From Fluviicola sp. (lineage in GTDB: Bacteria > Bacteroidota > Bacteroidia > Flavobacteriales_D > Crocinitomicaceae): a stretch of 64,000 nucleotides of DNA. The stretch spans positions 1-64,000 of the forward strand of contig JARWZO010000027.1 of the NCBI GenBank assembly GCA_029866325.1, written 5' to 3'. The notes under the pieces are model-generated. The model saw nothing but the letters and a program-made list of their open reading frames with translations. It was not told where the DNA came from and did no database searches. Each line of letters opens with the position of its first letter. The first letter of the stretch is position 1. Positions 44,647 to 53,025 of the stretch are shown here, piece by piece. Position numbers and translations under genes: made by a program.

Positions 44647-45672
44647 ATGAACACGAAAAAAAATGCTCTTGTCAAAGATAAATCGCATTACACGTATAAA
44701 ATCAGCTTGTTTTTATGTCTGTTCTTGATTGCTGTAAGCTTTTCTTTTTCAATGCTTTATCACTTTGGAGGGAGTGTGGTAAAGAATAAACTAGAAACCG
44801 AATCAGAAAGTCAAACATTTATTAAACGCAAGTTTGGTGATTTTTTAATGATCGATTCATCCAAATTAAAGGATCCGATTACGCCATTCATTACAGATTC
44901 CGCTAGGCTACAAAAAGAAATTGAATTAAAAGCGCAATTGTATCAAAAAAGAGAAGGAGCTTATCAATCCCAGAAAACAAGTTTAGTCACCAATCTAAGC
45001 CTGATGCTGGTATTGCTGGTTTTGGGAATGTATGTGCTTTTTTACAAACCCACTCAGCTGCATATCCCAATTATAAACCTCGATTTACCCGATAAGTTAT
45101 TTTATGTGGTCATTCCCATGGCCATAGCCTATTCGATGTTTCAGTTTCAGCTCACATTGAATGCCGCAATTGATTCGAGAATGATACTGGAGTTAATGAC
45201 CGATGATTTAGAGCACATTGGAACTTATCAGGTGACTTATTTCCACAGTAATGCGCGCAATCTGGTTGATCAGGGATTGATCGATACGTGGTGTACCTAT
45301 TATTACAAGATATTTGACGAAGGAATGCATAAAGGATCTCACCAATCGATTTCTTTCCTCGTGCTTTTTGGTTTTTATGGTGTGTTTTTCGGGTTAATTT
45401 TCGCGACATGCTTAAATATTATTGTAACGTACGCGAAAGCGAATTACAATAAAATACTTTCGGCTTTCCTACTTTTTAATGCAGTTTTAACCATTCTGAC
45501 ATGGTCTTTCGGAATCATTGCATGGTACAATCACACTGCATTGTTCATGACCTGGATTTGGCTGGTAGCGTTAATTGCAGTGTATATTTGGAACAGAAAT
45601 GGCGAACGTTATGTTGCGAAGTTAATGGACAAACGAGCTGAAAAGAAAGCAACTATTTCAGGTGATGAATAA
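44647..45672 (+). CDS. Multi-pass membrane protein of unknown function
   Basis: The 341-residue protein has about six membrane helices: near residues 20-42, 116-135, 148-170, 238-262, 272-292 and 297-316. A hydrophilic loop of about 70 residues sits between the first two. Runs such as 'LVTNLSLMLVLLVLGMYVLF' and 'FMTWIWLVALIAVYIW' are clear. No known transporter or enzyme motif is seen. It appears to be a single gene. Confidence 0.68.
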   Translation: MNTKKNALVKDKSHYTYKISLFLCLFLIAVSFSFSMLYHFGGSVVKNKLETESESQTFIKRKFGDFLMIDSSKLKDPITPFITDSARLQKEIELKAQLYQKREGAYQSQKTSLVTNLSLMLVLLVLGMYVLFYKPTQLHIPIINLDLPDKLFYVVIPMAIAYSMFQFQLTLNAAIDSRMILELMTDDLEHIGTYQVTYFHSNARNLVDQGLIDTWCTYYYKIFDEGMHKGSHQSISFLVLFGFYGVFFGLIFATCLNIIVTYAKANYNKILSAFLLFNAVLTILTWSFGIIAWYNHTALFMTWIWLVALIAVYIWNRNGERYVAKLMDKRAEKKATISGDE

Positions 45673-45757
45673 GTTGTTTAGATCCCAATTCTGAGTTTGT
45701 TTTCTACTAATTTGCCATCTTTCTGACATTCAATGTTTTTGAAGGTCTATTTATACG

Positions 45758-45765
45758 TACCTTCA
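45758..45765 (+). promoter_or_regulatory. Candidate -7 box of the cold-shock gene
   Basis: TACCTTCA, with a TTTG at 45738-45741 upstream, lies 25 nt before the ATG. This implies a short leader rather than the long cold-responsive leader of enterobacterial cspA. Confidence 0.4.
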
Positions 45766-45790
45766 CACTTTATTAATAGAAATTTTTATC

Positions 45791-45982
45791 ATGAGTAAAG
45801 GAACAGTTAAGTTCTTCAATGAAACCAAAGGATTTGGATTCATCACTGAAGAAGGTTCAGGAACAGATCATTTTGTACACATTTCAGGTTTGGTTAGCCA
45901 AATTCGTGAAGGTGATACAGTTGAGTTCGAATTGGAAAACGGAAAAAAAGGATTAAACGCAGTTCAGGTAACAGTTATCTGA
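45791..45982 (+). CDS. Cold-shock domain protein
   Basis: The 63-residue CSD protein has RNP1 'KGFGFI' (residues 13-18) and RNP2 'HFVHI' (26-30, reading 'TDHFVHISGL'). It binds single-stranded RNA or DNA and acts as an RNA chaperone in the cytoplasm. The length is normal for the family. It is monocistronic with a nearby terminator. Confidence 0.96.
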   Translation: MSKGTVKFFNETKGFGFITEEGSGTDHFVHISGLVSQIREGDTVEFELENGKKGLNAVQVTVI

Positions 45983-46007
45983 TAGCGCATATATTCAAAG
46001 AGAATGA

Positions 46008-46037
46008 GCTCGTTGGTTTTTCCGGCGGGCTTTTTTT
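46008..46037 (+). terminator. Terminator of the cold-shock gene
   Basis: GCTCGTTGG pairs with CCGGCGGGC (several G-T wobbles) around TTTTT and is followed by seven Ts. Confidence 0.82.
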
Positions 46038-46105
46038 GTGGAATATGGAATGCCATGGGACTGCTCAGAAAAGTGTAGTTTTATCCTTCCAAACAGTTCT
46101 TATCA

Positions 46106-46576
46106 ATGCAAACACTCCTCCGCCCATACACCCCAACCGATAAACCCGCGTGCCTCGAAGCGTTCATCAGCAACGTCCCGGTTTTCTTTACCGAAGGCGA
46201 AATCACTGACTTTTCCAATTTCCTGGATTCTCTTCCACGGCGTTTTGCTGAAAATTCCACGCATTATTATGTAGTTGTTGTTGATGATCGGGTCATTGGT
46301 GCCGGAGGTTTAGGTGATAAAGACAACTCAGATGTTTATTCGCTGGCTTGGGGATTGGTACACAACGATTTCCATAAAAAGGGCTATGGCGAAACGTTAC
46401 TTAAACATCGTTTGGCTGAATTTCAACGATTGTACCCGTCTAAACAATTGGTCTTGGATACTACGCAACATTCTTACGGTTTTTTCGAGAAATACGGATT
46501 TGAAGTCACCAAATTCACCGCTGATTTTTATGAAGAAGGGATGCATCGGTATGATATGGTGCTGAAGAACAGTTGA
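46106..46576 (+). CDS. GNAT-family N-acetyltransferase
   Basis: The 156-residue protein has the GNAT core: 'YYVVVVDDRVIGAGGLGDKD', the acetyl-CoA loop 'VHNDFHKKGYGETLLKHRL' and 'YGFFEKYGFEVTKF' at the end. The substrate is unknown. It is followed by a 93-bp gap and the convergent GNAT/nitrilase fusion gene. Confidence 0.9.
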   Translation: MQTLLRPYTPTDKPACLEAFISNVPVFFTEGEITDFSNFLDSLPRRFAENSTHYYVVVVDDRVIGAGGLGDKDNSDVYSLAWGLVHNDFHKKGYGETLLKHRLAEFQRLYPSKQLVLDTTQHSYGFFEKYGFEVTKFTADFYEEGMHRYDMVLKNS

Positions 46577-46669
46577 TTTACAAACAGAAATATTCTGTAC
46601 TTACATCAATAAAACGCCTCTTCCGGGCGATCTACCATCATAATAAACCGCCCTTCCAAAACGAGTACG

Positions 46670-48187
46670 TTATAATTTTTTTACCTGGTAAAAGTCATTG
46701 CGGCGGTCGCGGAGGTTTCTCACACTTCCGTAACTGTGCAACTCATCCAACAATTTCAAATCTACGTCGGCAATCAAAATCATTTCAGTATTGGCAGTGG
46801 CTTCACTTTTTACGGCATTCGACGGAAAGGCAAAATCACTTGGCGTAAACACCGCCGATTGCGAATACTGAATATCCATGTTTTCTACCTTCGGCAAGTT
46901 ACCTACGCTACCTGTAATGGCGACGTAACATTCATTCTCTATAGCACGCGCTTGAGCACATAATCGCACACGGAGATAGGCATTTTGCGTATCCGTAAGA
47001 TAGGGCACAAACAAAATCTGCATGCCTTCATCGGCCAATAAGCGCGATAATTCAGGAAATTCGACATCGTAGCAAATCAGAATCCCGATTTTACCGGCGT
47101 CGGTATCAAAAACCTGAAGTTTGTCACCACCTTTTAATCCCCAGTATTTTTCTTCGTCGGGCGTTACATGCAGTTTTTCATACCGTTCCACGTTGCCGTT
47201 TCGGTGACACAGATAGCCCACATTTTTCAGCGTATCACCATCATACAACGGCATACTTCCGGCAATGATATTGACGTTGTAATTCACTGCCAGCGAACTG
47301 AATTTCTGAGTAATCAAGTCGGTATATTGCGACATGGCTCGAATGGCTTCTGCCTCGTTCATTCCATCAAACTGCGCCATGAGCGGACCGTTGAAATATT
47401 CCGGAAATACAGCAAAATCTGCCTTGTAACTCGAAATGGCATCTACAAAATATTCGGCCTGCTGAAATAGTTCTTCAATCGAATCGTAAAGCCTCATTTT
47501 CCATTGCACCAAACCAATGCGCACACTTCTACGTACCCGGAATTCTTGACGGTGATTGGATACATAATACACATTATCCCACTGCAAAAGTGTCGCGTAT
47601 TCATGACTTTCGGCATCTTCGGGAATGTAATTCTTGAGTACCTTTTTTACGTGGAAATCGTTGCTGAGCTGAAACGACAATACCGTATCGAAAATTTCGG
47701 ATTGTTTGACCTTCTGAATGTATTCCTTCGGAGTCAGTTCATTTGCGTATTTGTGGTAATTCGGGATTCTTCCACCAAAGACGATGGCTTTTAGATTGAG
47801 CTTTTCACACAGTTCTTTGCGCGAATCGTACAAACGACGACCAAGACGCATTCCTCTGAAATCAGGATGAATAAATATTTCGATTCCGTAAAGCACATTC
47901 CCGTTGGGGTTGTGGGTTGAAAACGAATAATTTCCGGTGATTTGATTATAGGTGTGTTCATCTCCGAAATCATCGTATTTTACCCGAATGGAAAGGGCGC
48001 ATCCTACTACCTGATCATCGGCCATTACAATGAGTTGACCTTCGGGAAAAACAGTGAGTAGCTTTTTTATAGCCCGTTCACTCCAAACACTACCTCCCCA
48101 GTTGGAATAGGCAGCCTTCATGGCATCTACTAATTGTTCGTAATTAGATTGTTGGAGTTTTTGTACTTCGATTTTATGACTTGACAT
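46670..48187 (-). CDS. Bifunctional GNAT acetyltransferase / carbon-nitrogen hydrolase
   Basis: The 505-residue protein joins an N-terminal GNAT domain (about 1-165, acetyl-CoA loop 'HPDFRGMRLGRRLYD' at 108-122) to a C-terminal nitrilase-type amidase domain (about 222-490). The nitrilase catalytic triad is readable: E263 in 'FPEYFNG', K338 in 'YEKLHVTPDE' and C372 in 'LICYDVEFPE'. This fusion is known in several phyla, but the physiological substrate is not established. It is transcribed alone. Confidence 0.93.
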   Translation of the reverse strand: MSSHKIEVQKLQQSNYEQLVDAMKAAYSNWGGSVWSERAIKKLLTVFPEGQLIVMADDQVVGCALSIRVKYDDFGDEHTYNQITGNYSFSTHNPNGNVLYGIEIFIHPDFRGMRLGRRLYDSRKELCEKLNLKAIVFGGRIPNYHKYANELTPKEYIQKVKQSEIFDTVLSFQLSNDFHVKKVLKNYIPEDAESHEYATLLQWDNVYYVSNHRQEFRVRRSVRIGLVQWKMRLYDSIEELFQQAEYFVDAISSYKADFAVFPEYFNGPLMAQFDGMNEAEAIRAMSQYTDLITQKFSSLAVNYNVNIIAGSMPLYDGDTLKNVGYLCHRNGNVERYEKLHVTPDEEKYWGLKGGDKLQVFDTDAGKIGILICYDVEFPELSRLLADEGMQILFVPYLTDTQNAYLRVRLCAQARAIENECYVAITGSVGNLPKVENMDIQYSQSAVFTPSDFAFPSNAVKSEATANTEMILIADVDLKLLDELHSYGSVRNLRDRRNDFYQVKKL

Positions 48188-48427
48188 GCTGAATTATTGG
48201 AAATCTACTTAGATAATTGCCTGTTGCCGGCAGAGACGCTTTTAACGAAAGGAAGTTTGATAGAAAACCTTGAAGAAAGCAGAATGCCACCGTGGTTGAA
48301 ATGGGCACAATCGGTTGCAAGATACAACTTTTTTCCCTATGAAGCTTGATAAACGATTTCTTAATGAAACCTTGACCGTTTGATGATGGCCATCAATACA
48401 CATTAAAATTCCCCGAAAAACAAGCCC

Positions 48428-48532
48428 ACTAACCACTAACCACTAATAACTAACCACTAACCACTAACCACTAACCACTAACCACTAATAACTAACCACT
48501 AATAACTAACCACTAATAACTAACCACTAAAC
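48428..48532. repeat. Heptanucleotide tandem array (ACTAACC/ACTAATA)
   Basis: Fourteen consecutive 7-bp units of ACTAACC or ACTAATA plus a final variant unit run from 48428 to 48532. The array overlaps the 3' end of the helicase gene: its stop codon TAG (48520-48522) and last codons are formed by repeat units. Copy-number change would keep the same stop as long as the final units persist. Confidence 0.92.
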
Positions 48533-49683
48533 GTCATTCCCTCCGTCTCCGTATAAGGAACCTGTTTCCCCATTTTCTTCTGAATAATTTTAAAATGGTG
48601 TTCGTCTTCCGGAGTTACAAAAGCAAAAGCTTCTCCGGTAGCATCCGCACGACCTGTACGACCAATTCGGTGGACATATTCTTTGGGAGATCGCGGCAAT
48701 TCGTAATTGATCACAAACGGCAATACATGAATATCGATTCCTCTGGAAATGAGGTCGGTAGCAACCAACACGCGTGTTCTTCCTGCTTTGAAATTATCGA
48801 GGGCTTTCCGTCGCGCTTCCTGACTTTTCTTACTATGAATAGCAACAGCATTGATCCCGTTTTTCTGCAATTTGGCTGTCACGGTATCGGCCTTGAATAC
48901 CGAACTTGTAAACACCAGAACCTGTTGCATATCGCGCGATTTGATTAGGTGACGCAACAATGGACCTTTGTGTTCTTCTGAAACTCTATAAGCCGTTTGT
49001 TCGATTAGATCGACGGTTTCTTCTTCCTGTACAATTTTGATTACGAGCGGATTCGTCAAGATCAACTGTGTAATCGCCGAAACATCATCGGTGAGCGTGG
49101 CTGAAAAGAGCAGGTTTTGTCGCTTCTTCGGCAACAAACCAATGATTCGCTGCATTTCATCGTGAAAACCAAGGTTCAGCAATTTATCTGCTTCGTCGAG
49201 AACAAGTGTGTCGCATTTCCCCAGATGAACTGCGTTGTTGTCGATCAGTTCCAATAAACGGCCGGGAGTGGCTACCAAAATCGATGTTCCCATCAAGGCT
49301 TTCATTTGCGGATTGATGGAAACTCCGCCATACACCGCCATCGATGTAACGCGTTCTGGCAATCGATTCGAAAAACTGTAAATTACCTGTTGCACCTGCA
49401 TGGCTAACTCGCGTGTCGGAACCACGATTAATGCGCGGATGTTGCGATTGCGTTCCTGCGGCTCTTTCCCAAGTTTCGTAAGCAACGGCAGAACATAACT
49501 TGCTGTTTTTCCCGAACCTGTAGGCGCAATCCCGAAGATATCTTTGCCCATCAATACTGCCGGAATGGCTTGTTCCTGAATCGGGAATGGGCGTTCAAAC
49601 TTTAAATCGGCCAGTGTTTGGCGCAAAGCAGCAGATAAACCAAGAGAAGAAAAAGGCATTGTTTCGTTGTTTCGGCTTGACAT
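48520..49683 (-). CDS. DEAD-box RNA helicase (RhlE-like)
   Basis: The 387-residue ATP-dependent RNA helicase has a Q motif ('RPFPIQEQAIP'), Walker A ('IAPTGSGKT', residues 52-60), 'VLDEADKLLNLGF', 'LLFSAT', 'STKKS'-type region 'VAIHSKKSQEARR', 'LVATDLISRGIDI' and 'HRIGRTGRA'. It likely remodels RNA or ribosomal precursors. The C-terminal basic tail common in RhlE proteins is absent, and the protein ends shortly after the helicase core ('MTFSG'), where the heptamer array starts. Possible truncation by the array is an inference. Confidence 0.94.
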   Translation of the reverse strand: MSSRNNETMPFSSLGLSAALRQTLADLKFERPFPIQEQAIPAVLMGKDIFGIAPTGSGKTASYVLPLLTKLGKEPQERNRNIRALIVVPTRELAMQVQQVIYSFSNRLPERVTSMAVYGGVSINPQMKALMGTSILVATPGRLLELIDNNAVHLGKCDTLVLDEADKLLNLGFHDEMQRIIGLLPKKRQNLLFSATLTDDVSAITQLILTNPLVIKIVQEEETVDLIEQTAYRVSEEHKGPLLRHLIKSRDMQQVLVFTSSVFKADTVTAKLQKNGINAVAIHSKKSQEARRKALDNFKAGRTRVLVATDLISRGIDIHVLPFVINYELPRSPKEYVHRIGRTGRADATGEAFAFVTPEDEHHFKIIQKKMGKQVPYTETEGMTFSG

Positions 49684-49844
49684 GTGCGTTCATGCAGCGC
49701 GGGTGTAAAGGTAGGTAACGGAAAGTTAAAAATTGGATTCCGTTTAAAGAGCTTTTTCCGAATAAAATTAGTACATTAGCTTGTCCTCAAATCATCGTTA
49801 ATGAGGCTCTTACACACTATTCGCGAATAAAATCACGTAATTCA

Positions 49845-51203
49845 ATGACAATGAATGTTTTTTCTCAAATGTATCCTAAAGCCGAAAAGCAATCTGTACA
49901 GTTTGATTTTTCAACGGAAAACAAGCAAAGAGTCGGAAAATCGGATTTACAAATACTCGGCGATAAAAGCAGTGGTGTGAAGCAGTTGCGTGCATACCAA
50001 CAAATGGCAGATAACTTTACTTCGCAATCAGTAATTCGAGCCAATCATACTGGATTACCGAATAATCTTAAAACTGGAATTGAACAGCTTTCAGGGCTAT
50101 CAATGAACGATGTGAAAGTACATTACAATTCCGATAAACCAGCGCAGTTGCGAGCCCATGCTTATGCACAAGGAACAGAAATACACCTGGCTTCTGGTCA
50201 GGAACAGCACTTGCCACACGAAGCATGGCATGTCGTTCAACAAAAACAAGGCAGGGTAAAACCAACAATGCAATTGAAGGGTAAAGTTGCTATCAATGAC
50301 GATACTAGCTTGGAACGAGAAGCAGATGCAATGGGAGCAAAAGTAGCAGAGTATCAACTGACTGCCACCACGAACCTAGTTGGTGCGGCTAATAATAATT
50401 TCACAAACGACGCAAGCGTATCACAATTAGTAAATACTGGTCAGGTAATGCAAATGGCATGGTATGATTGCATTTTGAATTGTCTACCATTTCTTAGAAG
50501 AGCTCCTGAAGCTGAACCGTTGCTCAATGAACGAATTGGAAGAAGAGATGAAAATCGGGAACGAGAACGACATGTTGAATTGCATTTTAGGGAGTATTTT
50601 AATGAAGAGGAAGATTACCAATTGCTACAGAGTGCTTGTATAGATGCCGATATCGGAGGTGTTTGTACAGCAATGACCATAGATTGGTTTGCACAAATAG
50701 CTAGAGGTGGAGATGTTGGCGTCAATCCTGTGAGAATTCCGAGTGAATTACAACGCCTTGTTCGCGAGCATACAAGTTACCGTGGAATGGCAATCAAATC
50801 GAGATCGGGTATGAACGAATACATGGCCACAAAAGGAATGAGTCGTGCAAAAGTATCTGATGGTCATGAAGATTATCTGGAGGGACGAATTAATCAAGAC
50901 CTTAATCGCGGCGTTATCGGTGAAATTAGCGATATGGATGATGTGGAACTTCAAGATGGAGGAATGTACATGATTGATTTCACTGAAAGGGGAAGTGAAG
51001 GAATTGGACACACAATCGGTTTGTATAAACAACCGCGTGGTGGCATCGTAGTGCGCGATCAAAATGTTGGTCAGCAGACCGTAGCAGATATGAGAGAACT
51101 TTCCCAACGCTATTCGCGTGTTTTTGCCGGGACTGCCGTAGAACGGGAATCTAATATGACGATTCCTTTTTACAGGGCATGGGCGCTTTACAGAGTATCA
51201 TAG
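49845..51203 (+). CDS. DUF4157 (eCIS core) protein fused to a YopT-like cysteine protease domain
   Basis: The 452-residue protein has an N-terminal DUF4157 region at about 70-175. This includes 'NNLKTGIEQLSGLSMNDVKV', the zincin-like H125-E126-x-x-H129 in 'LPHEAWHVVQQKQG' and 'SLEREADAMGAKV'. After a spacer (about 190-250), the C-terminal part reads as a papain-fold protease of the YopT/C58 type: C274 in 'DIGGVCTAMTIDWFAQ', H389 in 'GIGHTIGLY' and D405 in 'IVVRDQNVG'. The Cys-His distance (115) and His-Asp distance (16) are close to those of YopT. DUF4157 often marks cargo of extracellular contractile injection systems or other exported toxins. No signal peptide, no injection genes and no obvious immunity gene are nearby. 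Confidence 0.85.
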   Translation: MTMNVFSQMYPKAEKQSVQFDFSTENKQRVGKSDLQILGDKSSGVKQLRAYQQMADNFTSQSVIRANHTGLPNNLKTGIEQLSGLSMNDVKVHYNSDKPAQLRAHAYAQGTEIHLASGQEQHLPHEAWHVVQQKQGRVKPTMQLKGKVAINDDTSLEREADAMGAKVAEYQLTATTNLVGAANNNFTNDASVSQLVNTGQVMQMAWYDCILNCLPFLRRAPEAEPLLNERIGRRDENRERERHVELHFREYFNEEEDYQLLQSACIDADIGGVCTAMTIDWFAQIARGGDVGVNPVRIPSELQRLVREHTSYRGMAIKSRSGMNEYMATKGMSRAKVSDGHEDYLEGRINQDLNRGVIGEISDMDDVELQDGGMYMIDFTERGSEGIGHTIGLYKQPRGGIVVRDQNVGQQTVADMRELSQRYSRVFAGTAVERESNMTIPFYRAWALYRVS

Positions 51204-51243
51204 GTTGGTAGATTCTATTTATTACGTTTCGTTTAATAGGTGC

Positions 51244-51459
51244 TTATTTCTCTTTCCGCAACAAATAATACAAATTAATACAAACAATTGCAGCATTCGT
51301 AGCAATCACCGGAACCGAAGGAAGTAAGCTTCCGTATACGATAAACAACACGCAACCGACGGTATTCACAATGCGCAGTGTTCGCATGTTTTTCATCAGA
51401 AAAGCTATTAAAACTGCTAGTGAAGCTGCGTATCCGATGTATTCCGTGTATTGTTCCAT
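51244..51459 (-). CDS. Small membrane protein (YgjV/SemiSWEET-like)
   Basis: The 71-residue protein has three hydrophobic helices ('YAASLAVLIAFLMKN', 'IVNTVGCVLFIVYGSLL', 'VIATNAAIVCINLYYLL'). The pattern resembles the C-terminal half of YgjV-type inner membrane proteins or a small PQ-loop protein. Transport of a small solute is possible but unproven. It is convergent with the DUF4157 gene, 40 bp from its stop. Confidence 0.7.
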   Translation of the reverse strand: MEQYTEYIGYAASLAVLIAFLMKNMRTLRIVNTVGCVLFIVYGSLLPSVPVIATNAAIVCINLYYLLRKEK

Positions 51460-51792
51460 AACCTTATTTTGGGCAAAAGTAAGTCGCTGAAACCCCGTTT
51501 CCTACGAAAAAAAACAGTAAATCGATTTACTAAATGGCTCATGTATAGGAGGATTCTCTAGTTTCCCCCACAGGCTGATAGCGCAAAGACAATGATAACT
51601 CATTGTTTTATTTTGTAACACTAAATAGAGCGAGTGCGGTAGCCGAGCAAAAAATCTGTGCATCTGTGGGAGGTATAAATTCCTAATGACTATTTATTTG
51701 AGGAGCAATTTTTCGGCACAAAATATGTAAATCATCCATTGCAAACCGGCATAATTCGTTGTGATTCTTATTTTTGCCAAAAAACACGTTAT
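51460..51792. other. Non-coding gap with a small hairpin
   Basis: The 333-bp gap holds a hairpin ACAATGA-TAAC-TCATTGT (51589-51606) followed by TTTATTTTG. A TATTTTTGC box (51769-51777) lies just before the glycine-repeat lipoprotein gene. No gene is seen. Confidence 0.55.
51769..51776 (+). promoter_or_regulatory. Candidate -7 box TATTTTTG of the glycine-repeat lipoprotein gene
   Basis: Fits TAnnTTTG and lies 16 nt before the ATG at 51793. It supports that start over the upstream in-frame codon at 51739, which precedes the box. Confidence 0.5.
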
Positions 51793-52812
51793 ATGAAATA
51801 CCTGCTTCTCATTCCAGTTTTGGCGCTACTCGTTCAATCGTGCGGAAATACCCGCAACATGAAAGTTGAAGATATCGATTACCTGATATTGGATTACAAT
51901 CCCGAAGCACCAAATAACTACGGAACCGTGATTCAAGGAGGTGTTTGCGCGCAAATGAATTCGGGTGAGTTGAAGTGTTTGAAAAACAATTCTCACTTCG
52001 AAATCAGTGACAATATCCGTTGCGATATCAAAGACCAAGAGTTGACGGTTATTACGATACCTCGTTCTTTTTCTGATGATAAAGTAGTGGTGATGATGAC
52101 GATGAAAGGCAAAAAAGACTATCAAATTACCAGTTACGATACCTTACGATTGAATTTCAATGCTGGAATCACACTTGGTGGTCGTCCTTATTCCGGAAAT
52201 ACAGGAAGTTCAGGCAGAAACGGTGGGCAAAGTACCTTGTTACGCGATGGAAAAGACGGTGACAATGGGTTGAACGGCGATAACGGCAGAAGCGGAGATT
52301 CATATGATATCCATATCTGGAAAGATTCAAACACCTACTTTATTCATGTAGTTAATTTGACAACCGGTTCTACCGGAAAATACAAAATCAACGGATTAAA
52401 ACCATTTGAAATCAATGCTTCCGGATCAACCGGAGGAGCCGGCGGAAGAGGTGGTGATGGAGGAGACGGAAAAGTCGGTGAAATTGTCAACAATAAAACG
52501 AAATTGCCCGGAAACGGTGGAAATGGTGGCTTTGGTGGAAATGGCGGTTTCGGTGGAAACGGCGGAGCAATTCGTTGCGTATTGCACACAAGTGCCGCCG
52601 ATTTCAGAGATCAGTTGAAGTTTCTGGTTCAACCCGGAATGGGCGGTAATGGTGGAACTGCCGGAACCGGAGGTAAAGCCGGTAAATCATTAGCCGGACA
52701 ATCATTGGCGCGCCCGGGTTATAATGGTCGCAGCGGACAAAGTGGCTCTATGGGGCAAGCCGGACAAGTTACCATTGTAGAAGAAGCGTTTGATATTCCA
52801 ACATATCAGTAG
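51793..52812 (+). CDS. Lipoprotein with collagen-like / glycine-rich repeats
   Basis: From the ATG 'MKYLLLIPVLALLVQSCGNT' it has 339 residues with a lipobox (LVQSC, Cys17). A globular N-terminal part is followed by interrupted glycine-rich segments: 'GSSGRNGGQS', 'DGKDGDNGLNGDNGRSG', 'GGAGGRGGDGGDGK', 'GGNGGFGGNGGFGGNGG' and 'GMGGNGGTAGTGGKAGK'. Beta-type segments lie between ('SYDIHIWKDSNTYFIHVVNL'). An extended surface structure such as a polyglycine II-like bundle is plausible. Function unknown. Confidence 0.82.
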   Translation: MKYLLLIPVLALLVQSCGNTRNMKVEDIDYLILDYNPEAPNNYGTVIQGGVCAQMNSGELKCLKNNSHFEISDNIRCDIKDQELTVITIPRSFSDDKVVVMMTMKGKKDYQITSYDTLRLNFNAGITLGGRPYSGNTGSSGRNGGQSTLLRDGKDGDNGLNGDNGRSGDSYDIHIWKDSNTYFIHVVNLTTGSTGKYKINGLKPFEINASGSTGGAGGRGGDGGDGKVGEIVNNKTKLPGNGGNGGFGGNGGFGGNGGAIRCVLHTSAADFRDQLKFLVQPGMGGNGGTAGTGGKAGKSLAGQSLARPGYNGRSGQSGSMGQAGQVTIVEEAFDIPTYQ

Positions 52813-52813
52813 A

Positions 52814-52917
52814 ATTATCAATTATGAATGGTACAATTATCAAGGACATGATAATCTGGAATTCAATACCGGAAGTCACATGATAATTCATAATTGTGTA
52901 ATTGATAATTTTTTTTT
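52814..52917. repeat. AT-rich inverted repeat after the glycine-repeat gene
   Basis: AATTATCAATTA near 52814 is complementary to TAATTGATAATT near 52899-52910, which runs into a T tract. Inner pieces (ATGATAAT, CATAATTG) also recur. It can serve as terminator and shares vocabulary with 25738-25812. Confidence 0.55.
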
Positions 52918-53025
52918 AAGTTTTCAATTACCTTATTTACAGTGGATTATATTTTTTATTAATTTTCTGTTAATATTACCATAAGCTTTTTTTCATTTTC
53001 GGCATCTAACTAAAAAACTGCGCAA

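Noticed and set aside
48428-48532. CRISPR array or telomeric end at the heptamer repeat
   Set aside because: Units are only 7 bp with no spacers, and the array is internal with genes on both sides.
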